In this document: positions 18,001-27,310 of the stretch, piece after piece
Layout: every line of letters starts with the position of its first letter
Numbering within the stretch: the first letter of the stretch is position 1
Source: Paraburkholderia sp. ZP32-5
GTDB taxonomy: Bacteria > Pseudomonadota > Gammaproteobacteria > Burkholderiales > Burkholderiaceae
DNA: 64,000 nucleotides
Assembly: GCF_021390495.1 (NCBI RefSeq)
Contig: NZ_JAJEJP010000003.1
Location: 682,001 to 746,000 of the forward strand
Direction: 5' to 3'
Notes under the pieces: generated by a model
Seen by the model: only the letters and a program-made list of their open reading frames with translations
What the model was told of the DNA's origin: nothing
The model's database searches: none
Translations under genes and position numbers: made by a program

Positions 18001-20369
18001 ATACCTTCGCTACCCGCCAGCCGCGTCTACTGATACTCGGAGACGATCTCTCCGGCACGGCCGACTGCGCCGTGAAGTGCGCGCGTCTCGGCCTCGCGAG
18101 CGTCGTCTGTCTGAACGCGGCGACCACGGCCACGGCCGGCGACGCGGACGCAAGCGCTGTGCTCGCGATCGACACCGATACCCGCCGCGCGTCGCCCGCC
18201 GATGCAGCGAGCGCGAATGCGCGGGCATGGCACGCGCACGGCGCCCGCCGCTTGCTCTACAAGAAAATCGACTCGACGCTGCGCGGCAACGTTGCCGCCG
18301 AAGTCGCCGCGCTCGCGGCTCACGCGGGCATGGCGATCGTCGCGCCCGCGCTGCCCGAGGCGGGCCGCACAGTCCGCAATGGCTGTCTGCATGTGCACGG
18401 CGTGCCGGTCGAAGAGACGGAAATCTGGCGCAACGAAGCGATCGATGGCACCGGTGATCTGCGCCCGATGTTGATCGGCGCTGGCCTGCAGGTCGGGCAT
18501 GTGAGCCTGCAAGTGGTGCGCGAAGGTGCGGGACCGTTGCGCGAACGACTCGAAGCGCTGCGCGCGGCGAAGTGCGAGGCCGTGGTCTGCGACAGTGAAA
18601 CCGATGCGGACCTCGCCGTGCTCGCGCAAGCTTCGGCCACGCTCGATCGTGTGTTCTGGGTCGGCGCGGCGGGACTCGCGCAAACATTGATCGTCGCGCT
18701 GACCGGCGCACACGGGCAGGCAAGCGTAACGCCCGCGGCAACGCCCGCAGCCGTGCTGCCCGCAACGACCGGGCAACACGCGCGCGGCGTGCTGATGGTA
18801 GTGGGCAGCATGTCGAGCGTTTCGCACGAGCAGGTCGCCACATTCCGCGCAAACAGCAGCGGTGCTTTCGATATCTTCGACGTCGACGTTGCTTCACTGC
18901 TCGACGCGGTGAGTCCTGATTCGATCACGCTGGGCGCGCGCGTCGCCGATACGCTGATGCGCGGCCGTCACGCGGTGGTCGCGTTGAGCCAGGCCAGCCG
19001 CGCGCAACCCGCCGATGGCGAACTGCTCGCGCGGCAGCTCGCGGCTCGCCTCGCCAGCGCCGCCACGCATGCGGCGGCATTGATCGCCACCGGCGGGGAA
19101 ACGGCGCGCGCGCTGCTGATGGCCATGGGTATCGCCGAGCTGCGCGTGAGCGAAGAAATCGAAAACGGCGTGCCGTTGATGGCCGCCACCGGCGCGTCTT
19201 ATGTGTTGCCCGTCGTCACCAAGGCGGGCGGCTTCGGGCGCCCCGACACCCTTTATCGCGCGTGGCAGCGGCTCGTCGCCATGACGCAAGCGGACGCGCA
19301 AGCGCCGCGTCAACCCAGCAAAAAGGAAGCTATGAACTATCGTCCCGTAATCGGCATCACGATGGGCGATGCCGCCGGCGTGGGCCCGGAAATCATCATG
19401 AAGAGCCTGGCGCACCAGTCGGTGTACGACGGTTGCCGGCCGCTCGTGATCGGCGACGCGAAACGGCTCGTCGATGCCGGGCGGCGCGCGGGCGTCACTC
19501 TCGAAGTGCGCTCGATCAACGCCCCGGCCGACGCGCGCTTCGAACCCGGCGTGGTCGATTGCATCGATCTCGGTCTGATTCCTGAGTCGATGCCCTATGG
19601 CCAACTCTCTGCTGTCGCCGGCGATGCCGCGTACCAGTACATCGCGCGCACGGTCGAGCTGACGTCGGCGGGCGAACTCGACGCGATCTGCACCGCGCCG
19701 CTCAACAAGGAAGCGCTGCATGCGGGCGGCCATATTTTCCCCGGCCACACGGAAATGCTCGCGCATCTGACGAACATCCCCGAAGTGTCGATGATGCTCG
19801 TCGCGCCGCGGCTGCGCGTAATTCACGTGACCACGCATATCGGCCTGCTCGACGCGATTCGCAAGATCGAGCCGGGCCTCGTGCAGCGCACGATCGAGCG
19901 CGCGCATGAAACGCTGCTGCGCGCCGGCATCGAAGAGCCGCGCATCGGCGTGTGCGGGATCAATCCGCACGCGGGTGAAAACGGCCTGTTCGGTTATGGC
20001 GAGGAAGAAGAAAAGATCGTGCCGGCGGTGACCTTGCTGCGCGAGCGCGGCTGGGACGTGGAAGGCCCGCTGCCCGCCGACACGCTGTTCTTCCGCGCGG
20101 GCCGCGGCGACTTCGACGTGGTCGTGGCGATGTATCACGACCAGGGCCACGGCCCGGTGAAGGTGATGGGCCTGGAGGCCGGCGTGAACGTGACTGTGGG
20201 GCTGCCGGTGATTCGCACGTCGGTCGATCACGGCACCGCATTCGATATCGCCGGCAAGGGTATCGCCGACGAACGCAGCATGCTCGAAGCGCTGAAGCAG
20301 GCGCAGGATCTCGCGACGCGCCGCGCGGATAGCGCGACGGCTCGTGAACATCCGCGCGCTGGTCTGTAA
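17997..20369 (+). CDS. Fused four-carbon acid sugar kinase (DUF1537) and PdxA2-type dehydrogenase
   Basis: 790 residues in one uninterrupted frame. Residues 1 to about 435 are a DUF1537 kinase: LILGDDLSGTADCAVK, LYKKIDSTLRGNVAAEV, and near the end ATGGETARALL and KAGGFGRPDTL. Residues 446-790 are a PdxA family dehydrogenase: ITMGDAAGVGPEI, FPGHTEMLAHLT, VTTHIGLLDAI, INPHAGENGLFG, MYHDQGHGPVKVMG. DUF1537 kinases phosphorylate threonate- or erythronate-like acids, and PdxA2 oxidises and decarboxylates the 4-phosphate to dihydroxyacetone phosphate, so both steps are joined here. An internal ATG at 19332 with AAGGA in front could also make a separate PdxA2. The GTG start overlaps the Fe-ADH stop. 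Confidence 0.88.
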   Translation: MNTFATRQPRLLILGDDLSGTADCAVKCARLGLASVVCLNAATTATAGDADASAVLAIDTDTRRASPADAASANARAWHAHGARRLLYKKIDSTLRGNVAAEVAALAAHAGMAIVAPALPEAGRTVRNGCLHVHGVPVEETEIWRNEAIDGTGDLRPMLIGAGLQVGHVSLQVVREGAGPLRERLEALRAAKCEAVVCDSETDADLAVLAQASATLDRVFWVGAAGLAQTLIVALTGAHGQASVTPAATPAAVLPATTGQHARGVLMVVGSMSSVSHEQVATFRANSSGAFDIFDVDVASLLDAVSPDSITLGARVADTLMRGRHAVVALSQASRAQPADGELLARQLAARLASAATHAAALIATGGETARALLMAMGIAELRVSEEIENGVPLMAATGASYVLPVVTKAGGFGRPDTLYRAWQRLVAMTQADAQAPRQPSKKEAMNYRPVIGITMGDAAGVGPEIIMKSLAHQSVYDGCRPLVIGDAKRLVDAGRRAGVTLEVRSINAPADARFEPGVVDCIDLGLIPESMPYGQLSAVAGDAAYQYIARTVELTSAGELDAICTAPLNKEALHAGGHIFPGHTEMLAHLTNIPEVSMMLVAPRLRVIHVTTHIGLLDAIRKIEPGLVQRTIERAHETLLRAGIEEPRIGVCGINPHAGENGLFGYGEEEEKIVPAVTLLRERGWDVEGPLPADTLFFRAGRGDFDVVVAMYHDQGHGPVKVMGLEAGVNVTVGLPVIRTSVDHGTAFDIAGKGIADERSMLEALKQAQDLATRRADSATAREHPRAGL

Positions 20370-20840
20370 TCGATGCGATGGCAACGAGCGAGGTCACGGC
20401 AATTCGCGCAGTGGAATTGCGAAACCGGATTTCGGGCCTCGTGAATTTCCGTTTGAGAGCGGCGACATCATTCGCCGCTTATCAGGCGCCTTTTATTTGC
20501 AACTTCAACTTTATAGGAGGCTGAACAGGTTCCCTGATGGTCCCGGCTGTCAAATGCGTAATTGCCTTATCGCGGCCACTTGAATGACCTGGTACTCGTC
20601 CTGTTTTTGTCGTCGAGGCAGGGGATATAGCAAGCAATTAATTGAACGGTGTACAGCGAGCGATCTTGCTGAACTCGGCGACGGAAAGGCCGTCGATCGA
20701 ACGTAATTCTTCCGGGTGAACGACTCCTGAGCCTGTGCCATGCACGAGGCAAGGGAAGCTATTTGCCCGTCAATATCGTGACGCTAACTTTCTGGCGATG
20801 CGTCGCATCGCGCCATCATTAAAATACTGGAGGAGTGGAG
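20370..20840. other. Intergenic region before the porin
   Basis: No convincing gene. It contains the hairpin at 20795-20811 and presumably a promoter for the porin. On the minus strand around 20640-20735 a short stretch reads like the tail of a protein, but it has no start or recognisable homology. Confidence 0.5.
20795..20811. promoter_or_regulatory. Perfect inverted repeat in porin leader
   Basis: GCGATGCG-T-CGCATCGC is an 8-1-8 palindrome ending 29 bases before the porin start codon and just upstream of its ribosome site. As DNA it could be an operator. As RNA the one-base loop makes a stable hairpin unlikely without opening a base pair or two. Confidence 0.45.
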
Positions 20841-22067
20841 ATGAAAAAATATAACCCCATAAAGGTCACTATCGCGGCGGCAGCAGTCATGGCGGCAGTA
20901 CCGGCATTCGCACAAAGCAGCGTGACGCTATATGGCGTCGTCGATACAGGGCTTGGTTATTTGAGTAATTCGAGCAGTCTCGGCGCAACGCACGGCGGCC
21001 GTTCGAAGCTCTATATGAACCAGGGCGTGTGGTCGGGCAGTCTGTTCGGTTTGACGGGTACGGAAGATCTGGGCGGCGGGACGAAGGCGATCTTCAAGCT
21101 CGAAGGCGGCTACAACAGCGCGACGGGTGGCCTGCAGTTCGCGAACACGCTGTTCGGCCGCCAGGCGTATGTAGGGCTGACGAATAACCAGTACGGTACG
21201 TTGACCGCCGGACGTCAGTACACGTCGTATTTCCAGTTGTTGCAGCCGTACAGCTCGCCGAACTGGCTGAGCGGCGGATTTGGCGCGCACCCTGGCGATA
21301 TCGACGGGCTGGATAAGAGCTTCCGCATCAATAACAACTTCGTGTATACGTCGCCGAGCTTCGCCGGCCTGAAGGTGAGCGGCTCGTACGCGCTCGGCGG
21401 TGTCGCGGGTGCGACCGGCAGCGGCCAGACGTGGAGCATGGCGGCGCAATACGCACAGGGACCGGTCGGCATTGCGGCGGGCATCATGCGCATCAACAAT
21501 GCCACCGTGGGCGGCGGCGCGTGGGGAGCGAATTCCACGGCACAAAGCGGTGGCGCGCAACAGGCCGTGTCGGCGATCAACTACGGCTATTCGACGGCGG
21601 CCAATCAGCAGCGTATCGCGGTGACCGGCGGCTACACGTTCACGCCCGCGTTCGATATCAGCGCGTCGTACTCGAACGTGCAGTACCTGCCGGGCGCGTC
21701 GTCGTCGTTCCATGACAAGGCGATCTTCAACACGGGCGGTGTGGTCCTGCACTGGCAAGCAATGCCGGCTCTCAATCTGGCGGCCGGATATAGCTATACC
21801 GCTGCAACCAAGGCCAACGGGATCAGCGATGCGGCCCACTATCAGCAGTTCAACCTGACGCAGTTCTATTCGCTGTCCAAGCGCACGGCTATCTATGCGC
21901 TGGAGGCGTACCAGCTGGCGGGCGGCAACACGTTGACACCGAATGCTTCCGGCACGGGTACGCACATCATCAACGCGACTGCGTCGATCGGTGATGGTCA
22001 GAACAACACGCCTTCGTCGACGCGCAGCCAGGTTGCGGTGATCCTCGGTATCGATATGAAGTTCTGA
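20841..22067 (+). CDS. Gram-negative porin (Burkholderia OpcP/OmpC type)
   Basis: 408 residues. Sec signal peptide of about 21 residues ending AVPAFA-QSSVTLYGVVDTGLGY, the classic start of beta-proteobacterial trimeric porins. A Gly/Tyr-rich beta-barrel follows, ending VILGIDMKF with the terminal Phe needed for outer-membrane assembly. The ATG with GGAGG seven bases upstream is used rather than the GTG six bases before it. Placement between the acid-sugar catabolic genes and their regulator suggests uptake of the acid sugar. Confidence 0.92.
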   Translation: MKKYNPIKVTIAAAAVMAAVPAFAQSSVTLYGVVDTGLGYLSNSSSLGATHGGRSKLYMNQGVWSGSLFGLTGTEDLGGGTKAIFKLEGGYNSATGGLQFANTLFGRQAYVGLTNNQYGTLTAGRQYTSYFQLLQPYSSPNWLSGGFGAHPGDIDGLDKSFRINNNFVYTSPSFAGLKVSGSYALGGVAGATGSGQTWSMAAQYAQGPVGIAAGIMRINNATVGGGAWGANSTAQSGGAQQAVSAINYGYSTAANQQRIAVTGGYTFTPAFDISASYSNVQYLPGASSSFHDKAIFNTGGVVLHWQAMPALNLAAGYSYTAATKANGISDAAHYQQFNLTQFYSLSKRTAIYALEAYQLAGGNTLTPNASGTGTHIINATASIGDGQNNTPSSTRSQVAVILGIDMKF

Positions 22068-22207
22068 CGTACGCGTCGGGCTAACGGCGGGATCAGCACG
22101 AAGCACGGGAAAGGGGACAGAGTACGGGGTAAACTACGGGCGCGCCGCAGTGTCCATACGGTCTGCCTCGTCGCCCGGCGACGTCCCGAACCCAACGCTG
22201 AACACCC

Positions 22208-22996
22208 ATGAAAGTAGCCCGTCGTCGTGAAGCCATGCTCAAAGCCGTCCTTGGCGGCATGACCGAAGTGTTCGAGTTGTGCGAGCACTTCGGCATGTCG
22301 GAGGCGACCGTGCGCCGCGATCTGCGCGCGCTCGCCGACGAGGGGCTGATTCTGCGCACGTACGGCGGCGCGGCTTCGGTGAGCGACCACGCGCCCGAGG
22401 AATCGCTCGAACAGCGCCGCCAGAGTTTTCAGGCCGAGAAGGACGCGATCGGCCAGGCGGCGGCCGCCCATGTGCGCACGGGCGATACCATTTTTCTCGA
22501 CAGCGGCACGACCACCGCCGCGCTCGCGCGGGCTCTCGCGCGCTCGGGCCGGCACGACATTCAGGTGGTGACGAACAACCTGCTGGTCGTGCAGGCGCTG
22601 ACCGGCAGCAACGTGCCGCTCACGTTGATAGGCGGCGAGGTGCGCGAATCGAGCATGAGCACGCTCGGGCCGATCGCGCAGCTCGCGCTGACGCGCATCA
22701 CCGTCGACAAGGCGTTTCTCGGCGCCGATGGCGTGGTACCGGGGCGCGGCCTGTGCGAAGCGACGGCCGACCAGGCCTACCTGAAGGAATGCCTGATGCG
22801 CCAGGCCGCCGGCCTGTTCGTGCTCGTGACCGCCGACAAGCTCAATCGTGACAGCCAGCAGCACTGGGCGCCGCTCGAAAAGCCGTGGACGCTGATCACC
22901 GACGCTAGCGCGTCGCATAGCGGGTTGCAGGCGTTTCGCAATCTTGCAGGGCTGACGATCGAGGCGATCGTTGTGGCTGACGCAGAGGGGCGTTGA
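22208..22996 (+). CDS. DeoR/GlpR-family transcriptional regulator
   Basis: 262 residues. The N-terminal DeoR helix-turn-helix is FELCEHFGMSEATVRRDLRAL with LILRTYGGA after it, followed by a sugar-phosphate-binding (DeoRC) domain with DSGTTTAALARAL, VVTNNLLVVQAL and GGEVRESSMSTLGP. DeoR proteins commonly repress sugar or polyol operons and are released by a phosphorylated intermediate, which fits a four-carbon acid-phosphate pathway. The palindrome array at 16639-16770 is the likely target. Confidence 0.9.
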   Translation: MKVARRREAMLKAVLGGMTEVFELCEHFGMSEATVRRDLRALADEGLILRTYGGAASVSDHAPEESLEQRRQSFQAEKDAIGQAAAAHVRTGDTIFLDSGTTTAALARALARSGRHDIQVVTNNLLVVQALTGSNVPLTLIGGEVRESSMSTLGPIAQLALTRITVDKAFLGADGVVPGRGLCEATADQAYLKECLMRQAAGLFVLVTADKLNRDSQQHWAPLEKPWTLITDASASHSGLQAFRNLAGLTIEAIVVADAEGR

Positions 22997-23072
22997 TAGA
23001 CGTTCGCGACGAGCATCGGCTGCGGGACGCCGTGCGCGAGCTTGCTTCGTGAGGTGTCAGCCTGCCGACAGG

Positions 23073-24683
23073 TCAAAACTCCGTGCCGCGTTCGCGCAGC
23101 CGCAGCGCCTTGCGATTGACCTTGCCGGACTGTGAACTCGGCAATTCGTCGATGAACTCGATTACCCGTGGGTAGCCGAATTGCGAATGCGCGTCGCGCA
23201 CAAATTCGCGGATGTCGTTGGCTACCTGCATGCTTGCGCTATAGCCGCTGGCCAGCACGATGTAGGCCTTCACGCGCGAGCCACGCTCGGCATCCACTAC
23301 GCCGATTACACCGGCCGCCGCCACCGCCGGATGCTGGCAGCAGGCCTCCTCGACTTCGAACGGACTGATGCGATAACCGGACGCCTTGATCACATCATCC
23401 TTGCGTCCGATGTACCAGTAGAAACCATCGCTATCCTGCACCGCGAGATCGTTGGTATGGAACCACTCGCCGCCGAACACGGCCTGTGTATCGTCGGGGC
23501 GGTTCCAGTAGCCGAGCGGAAACTGCGGGTTGCTGCGCGCGCGCAGACAGATTTCGCCTTGCTCGCCAACCGCGACTCGTCGTTCGGCGTCGTCGAGCAG
23601 TTGCACGTCCCAGCCGGGCACCGGGCGACCCATCGAACCGGGCTTGATACGCAAGCCGGCGAAGTTGCCGATCATCGGATAGGCCTCGGTCATGCCGTAG
23701 TTTTCCAGTACATCGATGCCGAACTGCTGTTTGAACCACGTCGCTTCGCTTTTGCCGAGCGGCTCGTTCGCGCTGCAACAGATCCGGAACGCTTGCGGAT
23801 AGCGTGTGCCGGCGTCGGGCACCGCATTCATCATCAGACGCAGGCCGCTCGGGTTCAGGAATACGTTGCTCACCTGATGGCGGCTCAGCGCGGCGAGCAG
23901 CCCCTCCGGATCGTAGCGTTTGGCCGATACGTGCACGAGATTGACCGCGCCATAGCGCCAGGGTCCGAGAACCTTGTAGACGCCCCATGCCCAGTCGCCC
24001 ATCCAGTAAGAGCGTTCGCCTTCGCGCAAGTCCTGGCATACCTCGAACTCGTTGTGCCCGATCAATCCGCGATGCGGTGCGACGACGCCCTTCGGATGAC
24101 CGGTCGAGCCGGACGTGAAATAGATCAACGCGGGATCGTCGGCGCGGGTGTCGGCCGTGACGAACGTGTCGTCGAACGACGCGATATGCGCTGCGTCGTG
24201 GCGCAGCGTGCGATGGGTATTGCCGAGTGCACGCGCCGCATTCGTATCGTCGACGATCAGCAGCGCGACCTGCGCAGCCTGAAGCCGATAAGCAAGCGAC
24301 TCGTCGCTCCACAGCGCGGCCATCGGCACGCCGATCGCGCCTAGTTTAAGAATGCCGAGGATCGCGGCGGCGGTATCGACCGATGCCGGCATCAGCACGG
24401 CCACCCGATCGCCGGCGCGCACGCCCTGCGAGGCCAGCGCGTTCGCGAAGCGATTGGCGAGACTCTGGATTTCGCGCCAGTAGACGAAGCGGTCTTCGAG
24501 CGCTTCGCCCGTGACGATCATCGCGAGCCGTTCCGGCGGATGTTTGTCGCACACGTCGCGCGCGACGTTGTAGCGCTCCGGCACATGCCAGCGATACGTG
24601 TCGTGCCAGTGCTGGTAACGCTCGCGGTCGGATTCGGTTGCGGCATCCACGGCGCGTTCTTCTGTGTATTCGGCGTCAGACAT
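23073..24683 (-). CDS. AMP-dependent acyl-CoA synthetase
   Basis: 536 residues. Motifs of the ANL superfamily run in order: YFTSGSTGHPKGVV (P-loop), ENYGMTEAYPMIG, GEWFHTNDLAV, GRKDDVIKASGYRISPFEVE and the C-terminal catalytic lysine in SSQSGKVNRKALR. It activates a carboxylic acid with ATP and CoA; the closest look is to medium-chain/aromatic acid AcsM-like enzymes. The frame remains open upstream, but the ATG used gives the normal N-terminus and follows the MFS stop by 26 bases. Third gene of the operon opposite the TetR regulator. Confidence 0.88.
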   Translation of the reverse strand: MSDAEYTEERAVDAATESDRERYQHWHDTYRWHVPERYNVARDVCDKHPPERLAMIVTGEALEDRFVYWREIQSLANRFANALASQGVRAGDRVAVLMPASVDTAAAILGILKLGAIGVPMAALWSDESLAYRLQAAQVALLIVDDTNAARALGNTHRTLRHDAAHIASFDDTFVTADTRADDPALIYFTSGSTGHPKGVVAPHRGLIGHNEFEVCQDLREGERSYWMGDWAWGVYKVLGPWRYGAVNLVHVSAKRYDPEGLLAALSRHQVSNVFLNPSGLRLMMNAVPDAGTRYPQAFRICCSANEPLGKSEATWFKQQFGIDVLENYGMTEAYPMIGNFAGLRIKPGSMGRPVPGWDVQLLDDAERRVAVGEQGEICLRARSNPQFPLGYWNRPDDTQAVFGGEWFHTNDLAVQDSDGFYWYIGRKDDVIKASGYRISPFEVEEACCQHPAVAAAGVIGVVDAERGSRVKAYIVLASGYSASMQVANDIREFVRDAHSQFGYPRVIEFIDELPSSQSGKVNRKALRLRERGTEF

Positions 24684-24709
24684 GGGTTGGTGATTTCCGC
24701 TCGGGCGTG

Positions 24710-26062
24710 TCAATGCGACGTGAAGGATTGATTGGCGCGCGACATCCGCATGCCGGCAGTTTCGGGCAGCATTGCGATCGGCACCAACGCGAGGATCGCG
24801 ATCGTCGACATATAGAAGGCCGGCGCGAGCGGCGCATGGGTGAGCACCACCAGGTATTGCGCGACGAACGGCGCGGTGCCTCCGAACAGCATGTAGCCGA
24901 GGTTGTAGCCGAGCGCGGCGCCGGTGTAGCGCACTTCGGTCGGAAACAGTTCGCATTGCACGACCGCGACGACCGATGCCGTCAGCGTCAGAAATACCGT
25001 GATCAGAAACTGTCCGAGGATCGCGTTGAGCATGCCGCCTTGCGCGGCCAGCAGATAACCGGGCACCGGCGACAGCACCAGGCCGATTGCGCCGGTGAAC
25101 AGAATGCGCTTGCGGCCATAGCGATCGCCGAGGCTGCCGAAGAACGGAATCAGCGCGCTGTAAAGCAGAAGCGCGAGCGCGTTCGATACGAGGCTGATGG
25201 TCGGACTCAAGCCGATCACCTGCTTCAGGTAGGTCGTCATATAGCTCGACATTGTGTAGAACGCGAGCGCGTTCAGCGACGCAACGCCAGCGAGCAGCAG
25301 AATCTGCCTGCGGTAATGCGTGAGCACGGCCTTGACCGGTGCCTCGACGATGCGGCCGGAGCGCGCGAGGTCGACGAACGCAGGGGTGTCGTCCAGTTTC
25401 GTGCGCAGGTACAGTCCGACCAGCGACAGCGGCGCGGACAGCAGAAACGGAATACGCCAGCCCCATGACATGTACGCGTCTTTCGACATCGACGCTTCGA
25501 TGATGGTCATCAGTATTGCTGCCACCACGAATGGCAATGTCTGTGACGAGTTCGAGATGCCGGTCCAGAATCCGCGCCGCGCACTGGGTGCATGCTCGCT
25601 GAGGAACGTCGAACTGCCCGACGCCTCGCCGCCGCCGGAGAAGCCTTGGCCGAGTCGCAGCACGGCGAGCAGCAGCGGCGCGAGCATGCCGGCGTTTGCA
25701 TAGGTAGGCAGCACACCGATCAGCGTCGTGCACGCACCCATCATCAGAATGATGATGGCCAGCGTGTTACGCCTGCCGATGCGATCGCCGAGCTTGCCGA
25801 AAAAGATGCCGCCGGCCGGACGGAACAGGAACGTCACGCCGAAGATCGCGAGCGTGGCGAGCAGGCCCGAAGTCGGGTCGCTGCCGGGAAAGAACAGCTT
25901 CGCAATGGTCGACGCCGAATAGCCATACACGGCGAAATCGAACCACTCGACGAAGTTGCCGGCTGACGTGCCGGCAAGCAATCTCAGCTTCTTGCTGGAT
26001 GAAACATCTTGCGCGGCGTGCATGCGATCGCCGGCAGTTGCGCTCTGCGTCAGGTTCTTCAC
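24710..26062 (-). CDS. MHS-family MFS transporter (metabolite:H+ symporter)
   Basis: 450 residues and 12 hydrophobic segments. GNFVEWFDFAVYGY, the Arg-Pro-Gly-Gly loop in FLFRPAGGIFFGKLGDRIGRR, and PLLLAVLRLGQGFSGGGE are typical of the citrate/shikimate/proline-betaine symporter family, so this is an importer of an organic acid. The GTG start has a strong GGAAGGAG six bases ahead. It lies between the unknown 357-aa gene and the acyl-CoA synthetase, suggesting it brings in the acid that the synthetase activates. Confidence 0.9.
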   Translation of the reverse strand: MKNLTQSATAGDRMHAAQDVSSSKKLRLLAGTSAGNFVEWFDFAVYGYSASTIAKLFFPGSDPTSGLLATLAIFGVTFLFRPAGGIFFGKLGDRIGRRNTLAIIILMMGACTTLIGVLPTYANAGMLAPLLLAVLRLGQGFSGGGEASGSSTFLSEHAPSARRGFWTGISNSSQTLPFVVAAILMTIIEASMSKDAYMSWGWRIPFLLSAPLSLVGLYLRTKLDDTPAFVDLARSGRIVEAPVKAVLTHYRRQILLLAGVASLNALAFYTMSSYMTTYLKQVIGLSPTISLVSNALALLLYSALIPFFGSLGDRYGRKRILFTGAIGLVLSPVPGYLLAAQGGMLNAILGQFLITVFLTLTASVVAVVQCELFPTEVRYTGAALGYNLGYMLFGGTAPFVAQYLVVLTHAPLAPAFYMSTIAILALVPIAMLPETAGMRMSRANQSFTSH

Positions 26063-26084
26063 GGCTGCTCCTTCCAGATCAGCG

Positions 26085-27158
26085 TTAGTAAAGCCAGTTG
26101 CCCGTTTCGGTCAGATGCCAGACTTCGCCGGACGAGGTCTCCTCGCGGGTGATTTTTACGGTGCCGCTAATCATCCGCGTGGCCATCGAATGGAATTCGA
26201 AGAAGGCCTGATGCAGTTCGGGCGGATAGCGGTCATCGAACGGCTTGTACGTGTATAGATGCAGGCGCCCACTGGTTGCGCTCGTCGATTCAACCGATAC
26301 CTCACGGCCAAGTGCCTTCAGCAGCGTTTCGTGAAAGCGCAGAATGCCCGGCACGTCTTGCGAGGTCACGCCGGTTTGCTCGACGAGTTGCGGTGCCATC
26401 TGGATCGCGAGCATGCGCATCGTATTGCGCACGATCTGATGCGTACGCAGTTCACCGACCATCCAGTACAGACTGTCGATGGTCGCCTGCACGTAGCCTG
26501 CCGAAAACTTTGGCCGCGCTTTCAGCATGCGCGGTTCGGGCCAAAGGTCAGGATTCAGAACCGGCGCGCGCGCGGGGTCGAAGGCGGGCGTGTGGCGTAC
26601 TACTTCGATGCGATAGGTTTCGTCTTCGCGCAGGTCGCGGTCGTATTCGTAGAAGTAACCTTCGTCGTACGGATCACCATCCATCGAGAACTTGGTCGCG
26701 ACATAGCCGAGCCGGGGGTTACCCATGTAGCGGCCATTGCGCGGATGCCAGGAGCCGAACACCGTGCGGCGCACGCTGGCGGGCATCGCCATCAACGCGA
26801 CACCGGCGTATGTCCACATCGGCGCCATATAGCGAATCCATACCTTGCGCGGCGACTCCTCGACGTACTCCATCTTCAGTCCGCCGATGATGTTGGTGAA
26901 ATAGTGATATTTCGCCGCTGCCACCGCTGCTGGTTCGTTCTCGATGCCTAGCTTGCGCAGGCCTTCCTCGTAGCGATCGCCTTGATGACTGGTCAGCGTG
27001 CGAAACCACAACTCGTTGACCGCGTCCTCGCCGAGTTCGCGATAGGCGATCGCGGTCAGGCCGGAGAACGTGCGTCCGAGAAATGCAGAGGCAAGCTGGC
27101 TCTGGAAGCGCAAGGAGGCGAGGGCATCGTGTGAGAAGGAAGGATCGTCGATCTTCAT
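26085..27158 (-). CDS. Conserved protein of unknown function, first gene of the acyl-CoA synthetase operon
   Basis: 357 residues, soluble, no signal peptide. A Tyr/Trp-rich middle (RKVWIRYMAPMWTY, SWHPRNGRYMGNPRLGYVATKF) and a C-terminal section GEVWHLTETGNWLY look like a conserved enzyme-sized protein. It faintly recalls the 4-vinyl-reductase/ATC-hydrolase type folds, but I cannot assign a family. It starts 152 bases from the divergent TetR gene and is followed by the MHS transporter after 22 bases. Context suggests it acts on the imported acid or its CoA ester. Confidence 0.7.
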   Translation of the reverse strand: MKIDDPSFSHDALASLRFQSQLASAFLGRTFSGLTAIAYRELGEDAVNELWFRTLTSHQGDRYEEGLRKLGIENEPAAVAAAKYHYFTNIIGGLKMEYVEESPRKVWIRYMAPMWTYAGVALMAMPASVRRTVFGSWHPRNGRYMGNPRLGYVATKFSMDGDPYDEGYFYEYDRDLREDETYRIEVVRHTPAFDPARAPVLNPDLWPEPRMLKARPKFSAGYVQATIDSLYWMVGELRTHQIVRNTMRMLAIQMAPQLVEQTGVTSQDVPGILRFHETLLKALGREVSVESTSATSGRLHLYTYKPFDDRYPPELHQAFFEFHSMATRMISGTVKITREETSSGEVWHLTETGNWLY

Positions 27159-27266
27159 TGGTCATCCTGTCGGGGACTATATGAGGGACTAGGAGCGTGC
27201 GCTGCAGCGCGGATGTTGCGCAGGCAATGCAGTGGCCACGCTCGTCTGCGTTTCATCTGCGTTAAA

Positions 27267-27307
27267 CTGACACTGTCGTCATAAATTTATCCTGACACGA
27301 GCGTCAG
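27267..27307. promoter_or_regulatory. Two TetR-type operator candidates in the divergent promoter region
   Basis: CTGACACTGTCGTCA (27267-27281) and the near-palindrome CTGACACGAGCGTCAG (27292-27307) share the half-site CTGACAC 25 bases apart. They lie between the two divergent genes, the second ending three bases before the TetR start codon. This is the classic position for autorepression and control of the synthetase operon. Confidence 0.5.
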
Positions 27308-27310
27308 AAA

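Noticed and set aside
20640..20735. Minus-strand stretch resembling the end of a protein before the porin
   Set aside because: Too short, no start, no family; could be chance.
24684..25733. N-terminal extension of about 350 codons in frame with the acyl-CoA synthetase
   Set aside because: It lies antisense-free but out of frame inside the MHS transporter gene, is Arg/Ala-rich, and the synthetase family begins at the ATG at 24683.
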